Shown in pieces: positions 14,401 through 26,500 of a stretch of DNA of 64,000 bases. The stretch comes from Archegozetes longisetosus. Its lineage: Eukaryota > Arthropoda > Arachnida > Sarcoptiformes > Trhypochthoniidae. The notes beneath the pieces were generated by a model. That model saw nothing but the letters and a program-made list of their open reading frames with translations. It made no database searches and was not told the DNA's origin. How positions within the stretch are numbered: position 1 is the stretch's first letter; the number at the start of each line of letters is the position of its first letter. Position numbers and translations under genes: made by a program. The DNA lies in the NCBI GenBank assembly GCA_018873245.2, contig JAEMBT020000006.1, forward strand, positions 8,515,855-8,579,854, read 5' to 3'.

Positions 14401-17400
14401 TTAGTAGCATTTTGTAAAAGTTAGACTAACTTATTTGATACGCCTCTGTTGTGTTAAGTAACTTATTTCTCTAATTCAGGTTAAGTCTATGAAAAGAGAG
14501 TCTAACCCAGTTTGAAATGATAATTATTTAAATTAGAAAACCTACGGTTTCCGGAGAGCAGGCGAAATGATATTTGTATCCGATACCGGTCTGTGTTTTG
14601 AAAATTTGATGCTTAAAAATATAGGCAACACTATTCTTAGGACAAACACAGTTAACAGATTGACTCGTTGTGTTATCAGCATTACTGGTGAGTGTCCACG
14701 TAATATCTCGAAAATAGCGACAAATCGGTAGTTTGCTTATCGGCTCACAAATCTGTCAAATCCAATTTTAACTCATTAGCCTTTTCATCTATCTTTTCAT
14801 CTTATCTATCACTTTTCATACCTTGAATTGTCGCGATTTGTCCCCTACTGTATGTCCATCGTTATGATCTAATGATGTCGAACAAGATTTTGTTCCCGAA
14901 CAGCGACACTGTTTTTCTATCCATGGGGTTGAATAAGTATCAACTTTATTGCACACTGTCCAAGGATCACATTCTGGTAAAAGTTCTTCTGATGTTATCT
15001 ATTCCACAAAATATAATACAGTTATTAATATCTCATCTGTTTTGTTGTCATGTTAATATGTTTTTAGAGTTTATTGAAATAAATCTAAACTAAATAAAAT
15101 ATGAAGTAGAAGCTGTCAGTTTTATAGCAAACTTTATGCTAAACAAACTCTGTTTTGTTAGCTTTAGAAAGTTTCTATTCAAATCAATTGTTTTACTTTG
15201 GCTTTGTGTAAAGCAGTACATGCAAATTTTCATCAAATCAGCATAAATACTATCCATTAGGAGTCAAGATGTGAAAAAACCTTTAGAATTGAGTACATAA
15301 TTGCTTAGATTAAACATGCGTTGAGTTTTTTATTTTTTGTTTGGTGTATTTAACGTTATCACACGATTTCACATTTATTAATGAGATTTTTTGATCTAAT
15401 GGATTTTAGTTCATAGTCTAGTTGTTAATCGTCAATTTAAAGCTTGAACTACACTTCAATTTAGTAATCGTAACAAAAATATTCTGAATGAAAAATTCAT
15501 TTTTTCTATTCGATAGTAGTTGTATCAAAATTGAACAATTAACATATATTTGGTTAAGTGGTATGTTTTACTTTCTCCACTGCTTTGTTAACTGGAATTT
15601 CAGTTAATAAAAAAATAGCATTTATTTGTTAGCATTACAGTTGACATAATGAGCTTACGATTAAACGATCAATAAATTAACACTTAAATTACATAATTGT
15701 CTATTTGTCAATATTTAACTAATAATAACCTGACTAAATAAAACCAACTGCAAAACTTACGCTCAAATCCGTTATTGTTATTGAAATGACAACATTAATA
15801 TGAAAATATATTAAAAACAAGTACAAATATGACTTATCAAATTGATTATTTGCTCGAATTTAACTGTTACAACTTTCTGTAGCCTAAACAACTACTAATA
15901 GAAAGTTCAATTGAACAAGAAGATATCAGTTTGTTAATGCTTGAAAAATTGCAAGTCTGGTTGTTATTTCGCTTACATAACTGTGTTATCAATCATTTTC
16001 TTATAAACCTAAGCTATTAGAAAGTCAATATATTTCAACAATGTAATTAAAAATTATTAGAGACCTCAAAACATCACATCAAATATACATAGGTTTACAA
16101 ACTCAAAGATATGAAAGTTTTTGATAACAACCAGAAGTGATACCTTGTGATGATGGCATTTTTTCCATCAGACCATAACATAAAGATTATTAAGAAATTT
16201 GTAGAACATTCGATATAGTAATCAAAATCAATTAGAAATCAGACTCAGAGAGAAATTGGTGTGCACCAAAGTGAGTTTGACATAGCAACGATTTTATCTT
16301 GTTGCTATCCTAGATTGCTAAGTTCTTTTAGTGTAGTCTATCTCAAATGCATTTCATTTATTTTACTTTCTAAGCATCGCAAACAGTCCACAGCTTAGAA
16401 ATGGAAGCTTTGATTTAAATCTAAAATTTATAAGTCAGAAAGGTTAGAAGTTTAGATTTTCTTTATTACTTTCTATTAGTTTGATCAAAATGTTTTTCAA
16501 ATATTTCAGTTTGACAGTAGTCTCTAAACACGATGCATACAGTAAGCTATGAAAGCAGAGAAAGTTTTGTTAATTTATTCTCATAGAACACTAGAAAGTT
16601 TGAAAAAGTTAATTTAATTCAAAAATCGTTTAAAACTTGACAAAGATCGAGGAGTGTATACAGTTTCCGATTGCCTGAGGAGATATCTCAGACTAATTGA
16701 GACCCACTCTGATTATATGAATGCTCGCATCGCGTCAAAACCAACTTTTAATCCAAACTCAAACCTAAATCTTTCTAAAATGGAAAAACATTCTCAAAAT
16801 GAGCAGCTTTTCTTTTTTAGAACATCAGTTTGGCAGTACTTCCACTTTTTCGCCCACTCTTACATATTTTGCCTTAATTTACATAAACATTTGATTTTCC
16901 GGTAAATTTATTGTAACACATATGAAGTACTTGTCTTAAAATAACCCCTTTTAACACATTCAAACAATTGAGCGTATGTTTCGGTCAATATCTGTTATTT
17001 CATTTGAGTTTTTGTTGTTTTTGTTACTAAGCAGTTGTGAAGTAAGTTTTGTTTGTGAATAATCCCTAATTAAGAAGAATTTGGTTTGATTTGATTCTAG
17101 ATTAAAGTATTCCACAAACCCTAAGGCTTACTGTCAATCGAAAATCTGTATCATTATTTCAAATCAGTTTTACCACTAAAACTCATCGTGAGACAAGTTT
17201 TATGTTAAGAAATAATTGGCTAATTTTCTCGAAAGCAGCTTTCGATTGTTTAAGTGTATAATCAGATCTGATCTGTTGGAAAGAGATGTGAATGAAAAGA
17301 GTAGAAAAAAGATAGTCGTAGGTGATAGTCGAGTAGTACTGGAGCGATGGTCTGATCGAAGTGGCACACTCTTGAGCACACTTCAGTTGACTGCTGTTTC

Positions 17401-20400
17401 TATCCGACCGTATAGAACATTAACCGCATGGCTTCACTTTCCCACACTTTGCCCCATTCCTCTTGCCCTGTCAGTCATCATGAACTCCGACCTGTAGACA
17501 CATGTCTATTTCATTTGATCTATCTATGTACAGTCCATTCAACACATCTAGACAACTTTTAGAAGATATATATTTACTTCTATAGCATTTTCGTATGCTA
17601 TTCATTCGTATTTAATCGCATACATAAGAGAAAATATATTAGATTTTTGACAGACTTTCAATCCACTGTATGTGAACATGTGTGTGTTCGTGTGAGTGAG
17701 TGTGTGATTGTGTGATTGTGTGCTCGTGTAAGTGAATGTATGTAAGAGTATGTGAAAATAAGTTGGCAGAGAAAACAAAAATGTTCCAATAGAACATACA
17801 ACAAACATAAGTTTAGTGTTGTTGGCTGTGGTGTTTTGATTGGTTTTGTACCTGCACAACTTATCTAGAATACTTTATCCGACTGCCCACTTCGTCATGC
17901 AGGGCTGACTTTGGCGTCAAACTGGCGCTTCAATTTGCGACCGTGACCGACACTCGTTTATGAGTTGTTTTTTCTTTCCAAATCTATGTCTTCAACTTTT
18001 CTTCCACTTTATCTCGAGGCCTATTAATGTCTTAACGTATTAGAGATCAACTGCCTCTTATTCTAAGTTAGAGTTTAGTCACATAAATACCCGTTTCCTC
18101 GACGTGTAATCACAGAATTATTTTTAAATTATTTACATTTGCGATTCAAATATTGGGTGAAAACTTTTTTATGTCGTCTAATTATAACCAATTGGTATAT
18201 TCTGTGTTCTAATGGCGATATCCATTATCATAATATCATAATAATAGAAGTTCTTTAGTTATCATTAGCTTGTAATGAGTGTTCGCATCACTGACGCATG
18301 AACCAAAAGTCATGCCACTAATGACTACCAATTCAAACCTGTTGTTCATTCATTTCTACCAACAGTAGTCCTACCTTTTACAGTTATCGCATCTTTCCCA
18401 TTCTCTATAGTCAACTAATAGCTCTGTTGCCCAATGTGTCAAACTCAGCCCCGACTAACTTAGTCAACGTGTCAAACTTAGGAGGACTATCTTGGCCACA
18501 GTTTGGCCAACATGCGAAAGTTAAGTCGAAGCAAGGTTCGCCAATATGCTCGAGTTGAGTCTAACAATGTTAGCCCATGCTCAAGCGAACTTGTAGCAAA
18601 TATTGCAAATATGCATTGGCGAACGTGTGAGATGATAGTTTGATAACATTGAGAGATGTTAATACGAAAGAAAGGTGTGCATGTTATCCAGTTTGACTGG
18701 CCTTCGGGTGTTTTTAGTTGACCGGAAGCAGTTTGTGTATAAATACAAGAAGGGAGTGAAAATGGTTACTTATTTTCGCTGATAGCCTGAAGGAGCAGTT
18801 CTGAATAATATGCCAGTTTATCCTTGAAACATTTATTAGGTAAGCGCGCGCTCAAATTAACTTCAGCTACATCAGCTTATTCAAGACTTCTGCCAAATTT
18901 CTTACTTTCTCTACTATCTCAAAAGTCCTTCACTTTTCTCCCAATCCTACTTTATCTTCTAAATATTTATTTCCTTTCAAGTTGTACATCAGTTTTTTGA
19001 TTTTATTTTTTACCACATTTTTTATTTTGCTCCTGACTTTATTTTGAATTTTATTTTTCACTTCATCTTTGACTTTATTTTTAGCTTTATTTTTGACTTT
19101 ATTTTGGATTTTATTTTTCAAGTTAAAGTGATTTTATTCACTAAACTAATTGGTAAACATGATTTGCATGACTATTCCCCAAACTGAATACATGAATAAA
19201 TCAATTGATTTGAATTGATTTGCTTACAATGAATAACAACAATGAGAAATAGCTATTTAAGTAACATATGTTCTTATTGTATGAAGTTATGCAACCGAAT
19301 CAAGTTTAACAAACTTCAATATGCTATACAAATGAAATACTTTGGACAAATTTGTCTCTTTTGATAAGAAGATTGCTTTATATCAAGCAATTATAGTTTC
19401 TTATCAATTATATCTCAATCTATTAACCAAACACTCACTATTTCTTAGCTCTACAACTATTGCTTTACGCAAATACGACAAACTATTCTGTCTTATTTAT
19501 CTTATATGATAGCTGTTGCAATTGATCAGTCACTCCTAAGTGACATAAGTGAATCTGAATGGTTTTTAACACCAATCAAGATGATTTATTATAAATCAAA
19601 ATGGTTAGCCACAAATCAAACATGATTTTCAGCAAATCAACATGATTGACAAACTAAATAATCTATGACTTACCCCTGATTGATATAAAAGACGCACTAC
19701 TAATTTATGATTATATCGGACTGAACTTTTGGCTGTCACCACTGGTTCAAACAGATTGGCCACTAATATGAGGAGTATTAGCACACAAAAATTCAAATAT
19801 TTAATATTAGTTATCAGAATCAGACTATTTCTGTTGATATCACGTTTTTTTACGTAGATTCTTCTCATCGCTCTGTAGATCATATGATCAATACTTTCAC
19901 AACTATTTAGTTTACAACAACTTTCAAACTGATTCACACCAATATCAAACTCAAGTTCCATTTGCTCTTTTATTACTATTTGTTTGATTCCAAGATTTAA
20001 TTAGGGTTTGGTCGAGAAATAGCAAAAACAAAGTTGTGGAAACTCACAGAAACGACCAGTGCTTAGTTTCACATGAATACATTTGACTGTTTGCCATTTG
20101 GCTAAAGTGAAGAAGTTGTTCTTATCAGGCGCTCCCAAACCTACACTACACTGACTACAAGTTGGCTTAGATTGCCTTACGCTACGCACCCATTCACGTA
20201 TTAAGGCTCCTAACGTTAACAGCTTGTGCAAAAATTGCAATACTACGCTATTATTTATAGTGATCCACTCATGAATGGTTTCGGGTCCGTACTAATACTT
20301 GCTCACCTGTGTAGGGGTGGACTACAACTCATTCCAAACAACCACACTTTCCTTAATACTTACTATCCTGCCGCCAAAATCTAGAATTCCCTGCCTAGAC

Positions 20401-20454
20401 CTACCAACTACCCTACCACTCACCAGTGTCTCCACTTTTTCGTTCTTTTTTGAT

Positions 20455-20503
<49 letters not shown>

Positions 20504-23500
20504 CCCTTACTTTCCCTAATTATTAAATTAGAAAAATTAGCTAACATTAATCTTCTGAAAAACCCTAAATTTCACACTTCATAATGGTTACCAATTATTC
20601 GGAACTCTAATTTTTCTGATATCAGCCTGAAATTTTCAAAGAGCCTGTGAATAATTCAAAATTGCCAAATTTTCATCCTATCAAGAATTTGGATGAAAAT
20701 TTAAGCAAAAGTATCTATAGGAAGAATCTGGCCATTCAAATCTTAAATTAAATGTTAGAAAGATTACTTGAACTTCTATAGAAGTTGAAAATACTCAAAT
20801 CACTCAATTTGATAAGAAAAATTAATTGGTAGCCAAAATTGAGGTGCTTTTCAATTTAAAAACCTAAACTGATGATTTGAAAGCACTATGAACCTGAATT
20901 TTGCTAGGAAACTTCTTCCGAAAATAACTTATTGTTAGTCCGAAAAAGTGGAGACCCTGGTGGTAACCTCCTTACTGAGCATGCAGTAAAGCCGAACCAA
21001 GACAACCGAATACACTCTACACTCCTTGAATTCATTTCTACAGAGGAGTGCCATTTATGTATTTAACATATGGTATGTGTGGCTTTATGTGTCATGAAAG
21101 TGGTGCTGATGTGATGGGGATTCCAAACGATTGCACACACTCTTTGACTGGGACTCTTCAAGCACTAAAGCTTAGATAACAAGTTTCTGCTAAATGCTTA
21201 TTAAAATGATTTCCATTAAAACGTGACATATTAAGGCTAATAAACTGGCCAAAAATGCATCAAATTGTTTCTAACTATTGGTCGAGTTAGTGCTATTGCG
21301 TGCTATTTGCAATGCTATTTCAATTAAAGATAGCACTGTATCCCTAGTATTATTTTAATTTGAGATAGCACTAACCCAACCAATCAATTATTGATTAATT
21401 TAAAGCACCCTGACCCTCACAGCTATCTTTATTGCCTTTCGAGGAAAACCTCCTCATTTCTTCTTGCCGATTAATTGCAAATATCTGTTGACCAAAAGGC
21501 TGCTAAAACCAATTAAATAAAGACCTGTTTGAATTGGTTATTGTATTTAAATTTAGAATCATGTTCAGATGTCTTGAATGGTCTAGTAATGGGATACGAT
21601 GCTAATGAACTGAGAGCTGGTAGAAAGCAGTGTGAATCGCTTTAATGACGTCTCGTACCACATGTGCGCTACTACCTATCAATACGAATTATTTAATATG
21701 CATTCTTAGCAGTCATTTCTCAATCCATTCCACTAAAACTCACAAACATTTTACCATTTCAACCCATAATTGATTTCTCTGAAATCACACCACTTTAATA
21801 GAAATTTTTAAATCTCCGAACTTTAAACTTTAAACTCTAAACTTGAAATACTCGTAACTCAAACTAATCCTATAAGAATTGAATCGAAATGTTTTAATGG
21901 GATGTTTGAATTGATTTCTGAAGTGAAGCAATAAATTATTGAAGTGATTTGGTGGAGAAATTGTGGGTTTTATGTGCAATTATATAAAGTTGAATTGGAA
22001 ATAATTTGTTTTTGCCAAACAAGGTTTAGGAATGAGAATCAAAAGGAGCGTATATTTTACACTATAGTCGTAAATCTGGTAAATTAGTGTTAGGAACGGT
22101 TAGGATGTTGGATAGAAATGAAGGGATTGTTAAAGCTGGACAGGTGTACATTTTGGTGCTTTTGTGGCTTGAGCCACCTGCTGCTATTGTCATTGATCAC
22201 ATTGCACTGCACTGACTGAAAACTTTGACAAATAGTATTGTGACAGCAGAAAAATACTCTTTCTTCACAGTTTCTATTGCATCTTCTGTCAGCCACTCAT
22301 AACTCCCCGCTGACTTAGTTTAACAAATCACTTTTTTCGACATGTTTACCATTGACTTCAAATGTCACTCTAATTGCAAGTGAGGACCAAACCGTTCCAC
22401 AACTTGCTTCTCAATCCTGTAATCTCATTATTGATGCCAATAATTATCTTAATAATTGTTATTCTTCTGTACCCAATCCATTGAGTGAGCAAAAGCTTTT
22501 CTCGTTTATTGCTTGTTTCTCTGTTCAGGTTAACCCTTTATCAGTTTTGCATCACTTTGAAACCCTGATCAATCAATATCTGTTTGGTTTGTTTTGTTTA
22601 TTATTGCTTCTCACACAGAGAACCCTATCATTAACACCCATTAGTGCTTAGACTAAAAAAGTCACCTAAAATATTATAGTTGCACTTTCTGTATGAAAAC
22701 CAATTGTATATCTGTTATATTTTTCACAAACATTTCTCAGAATCACATCCAGATAGTCAGTTGAGTTAGTTTTAAGTCCAGCAACACTCGAAGGAATGTT
22801 TATGTTTATATACTTTTAATTATTACCACAAATGTGAGCTAATCAACTATTTGATAGATTCAACTTTGTGATGCTTACTTTGAAACACGGTTTGCATTTT
22901 TCTATCTCATAAAGCAGTTTACAATTACTAACCAAAACCTGAAAATGCTTCAATTTTTATGCGCACCATGTCTTTTGATTAACTGGTTCATCAAATCGCT
23001 TACTTTCTCAGTCAAGGCAGAAATAGTTTAGATTTTTTATTAATCAGTTTGAAAGTTGTGAAAATAAATTATATGTTTTAAAATGCCATTAGGATCTACC
23101 TGACGATTTGAAAATAATTTCAAGGTATGTGTGTTGCAAAACGCTTTATCAAAAAGAAAAATCATTGAACGCGGAATCGGTCGAATCGTGTGCTGAATAT
23201 TTTTCAAACCTTTCAATCTTCCCAAATTATTGGGTTTCACTGGTCTCAAAACTACAATAAAATCTTGTGTGGGATAATAAGGCCAGCAATATATATATAT
23301 ATATATACTGTATATTTTCTGATTTTTTGGGTGCAGTGTTCATAACAATTGCGAAGTGGCGCGCGATTGTAAAAACGCTCAAAATAACTGCTTTAAGCTT
23401 TTTATTCTACTCTGTGCTCGCCAACTCCAACCTATCGTCCACTCAAACTGTTCGCTTCAATTAGCATGACTTCAGTTCTAAGTAAAACAGCCACAACTGC

Positions 23501-26500
23501 TATTCTCACTAAAATAAAGTTAATCCTATCACGTTTTAAACTTTATCACGATTCCTCAGTTTTCCTTCTTCACCTTTTCTCGTTGATTGTCTAATTGTCG
23601 GCTTTAATTGCAAACGACAACTTGAGAAATACTTGAATTCGCATCATAGAGCACAATATTCAGCTATTTTTACTAAAATACTTTCAACTAAATTACTCCT
23701 GTGTATGAAAACGATGTGTTGAGTAAATTCTTAAGTCCGAACTATCTTCAGGTTAATCTGGCACTCAAGGGTATGAGGGATAGCGCCAACATATTCTCAG
23801 GTGTGACGACTAGTGTCAGAGTTTGCTATTCTAAGGGCTTCCTTCAATACTTGATTGTCCCTCAACTGTCTTTTGAGTGTCAGCTGAACCCGAAGTGAGT
23901 TGTGAATATACTGCAGTTTGTATGACAGATGAACCTCTAATAAGAATAAAGATCAACTTATGTTTCATTCAGTATTTACAAAATGATAACTGATCAACAA
24001 TTTAATAGTTGTCAACATTGTTAAACATGACTTCTTTTTACGCAAATCTCAGTTTTAAGCTTAAACTTGCTCCTTTGCATCTTTGTCTTGAATAAAGCAT
24101 ATAAATTACTTTATTCTTAAACACTTGATTCATTTAAATTACTTAGGATGTTTTCAACTAATAGTTTGATCAGTTTTTTAGTATAACTAACAGAAAAATT
24201 TAGTTTGTTAGTTATGTAAAGGAATCAATTGATTATGATATCAGGTGTACTTTTGGGATCGAATTATTGCTTTTAGGATAGGAGAAATGAATTTTGACTA
24301 TTAGAATGAAATTTCAGTATTAGTGAGATGATGAATGAATAAAGTTGAGAATAAATGAATGAATAAATTGATATGAGAGAGAGAGAGAGACTAAACTGGA
24401 ACTGGAGTCTGCGAAGAGGAGATGGTTTGATTGATTGATAAATTGCTTGCATTCTTTTCGCCAAATAGTAAGCCATTAATTTTCTATTTAAGGATAGTAT
24501 CTAAACTTTGTTGGCACGAAATAATCTTTATTCACAGATAGAATACTATTAATAATTTACTATAAAAACCTTTTTTATCAGCTCAAGTACTTCCGAGCGA
24601 TGAAAACTTAGTTTTTTGAGGGAAGTCATACATTCCGAAGCAGATATCCCCATATTATGAACTCTCCTCTTGCTCTTGTCCGCTGTTATATCAAACCCCC
24701 CTTTAGGGAAGCTTTTGTATTGAAATTTATTTTTCACTCACAAAAACATTTGGTAGGGGAAGAAATTTAGTTCCGGTCAAATGGATAAAAAACTCGTTGG
24801 CATTGAATGCATTCAATATGATATAACATTATAATGTCCATCAGAATGCTTAGAATGCAGAGACTGCATACCAATGTTTTTATGAGCCTAGAGGTATGTC
24901 GATGACACGATCCGCTCTCAAAGGCAGAGCACGAAACAAATACTTCATGTAAATATCCCTCATCTATGAGTTAACCGCACAAATTATTTCCAACATTCCA
25001 TCCTATTACACTCCGAGAACCATTCTCTTTCATAAAACTTTTGGGATCTTTCCATCTAACTACAAAGCCCCTCTCTACCACTACCATCACGATAATTTAC
25101 CTACCAAATACTTTTCTTCTACTACCTTTTACCATCTCTGCTCTCTCTCTCTCTCTCTCTCTCTATTGATAAAAAATTTGATTCAGCTTTACACTACTTT
25201 ACTGCGACATCAACTCAACTTTCGAACAAATAGTGTAACGAATCCAGATTTATGAGATTGATAATTGTAAATATGGAAAGCTTTTCGCTTTCGCATCAAT
25301 AAATATGTTTTTCTTTCAATATAATATTACTTTTTGTGAACATTTGAACATATTTTTCATTCAATCATATTGTTTATGTCTAACAAAACATGCTCTGTTG
25401 TACTCAATCTTTGTTCAAACAAAGTGTATATTAGAAACTAAGTTTATTTAGAATACTCATTTGGATTAACAATTTCACTTCTAAATCATTTGTAAGAATT
25501 AATTCTGAAAATGAGCCCCCAATAGGTTTAGTAAATTGATAAGAAATGATCATTCGTAAAGACTTAGTGCTGAATTTGAATTTAAAAATGTCTCTTTTGG
25601 GTCGTATTGTTCGAGATTGAATCTACAAAAGCTGTTCAATTGAATTGTGCAAAACAGTAGCACAATAGCCCTGTATTTTCAAACTTGATCCCTTCAAATC
25701 TTTTCAAAACTACATTTCAACCAATTATTGATACTATCCATGAAATTTGCTTAAAATTCTAACTTTTCATATTTCAAGCCTAACGTGTCTCTCTTCAAAC
25801 CAATTGTACCTTATGAGTGTTTTGAAATATATTTTCAGACTATTTTCACCTCTTCAGTCGCATAAAGAAATCTCTGATGCGATCAGATGGAAAATGGTTT
25901 GTTAACTTAAGAGCTAGGTTATCTAATAATTGTTTACAACTTGTGCAACTATAATCTCCAAACAACAAATCTTTAAATAAATAAAAGCAATTCAGATACT
26001 GTTTATTTTTCGTTTTTATTACCTGCTCTTATTTTCAATAACGTTTAATGAAACATATTTAAAGTGATAATTAGATGAGATTTATACTTAGGTAGTATTT
26101 ATAGAATCCATACGTTTAGAAAATCTAAACGTATGGTTTCAATAATCAAAAGTATGATTTGTCTACGAAAAAGCCTAGAAAATATAACGTTTAATTAATT
26201 GGATAATTAGTAGTGGGGCTAACAATAGTACTGATAAGCTCGTAAGTTATGCCGTAAAATAACGAGAGAGCTACTGAGTGAGAAAACTGAATGGAATTTA
26301 AAGTTGAGAACGGAATCATTTGAACGTGCATTATAATGATTCAGCAATTTATCCATCAAAACAGAGGTTATCGATTTTTATAATCTTGCACATCAAATAT
26401 TTCAAATGTTTCTCTCTTCTTCCTCTCCATTCATAACTCAGTAGAAACAATTGGCGAGAAACTTAAAGATGTTTTTGTTCTTCCAATGTTGAGATTGGCG

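Larger units (their letters stand above)
14999..19673 (-). other. argos intron 1
   Basis: A 4.7-kb intron of the antisense argos gene, itself within the EFL1 intron. It carries a dispersed repeat (16124-16308), a GT-rich tract (17671-17758), four spaced copies of an 18-bp motif (18431-18558) and a period-12 T-rich repeat (18990-19118). Open frames such as 17216-17497 have no recognisable content. Confidence 0.7.

Noticed and set aside
17216..17497. 93-codon plus-strand open frame in the argos intron
   Set aside because: It begins at a TTG, has no recognisable domain and no splice neighbours that extend it.
18930..19121. Minus-strand Lys/Asn-rich open frame
   Set aside because: It is the translation of a period-12 T-rich tandem repeat; no start context or family resemblance.
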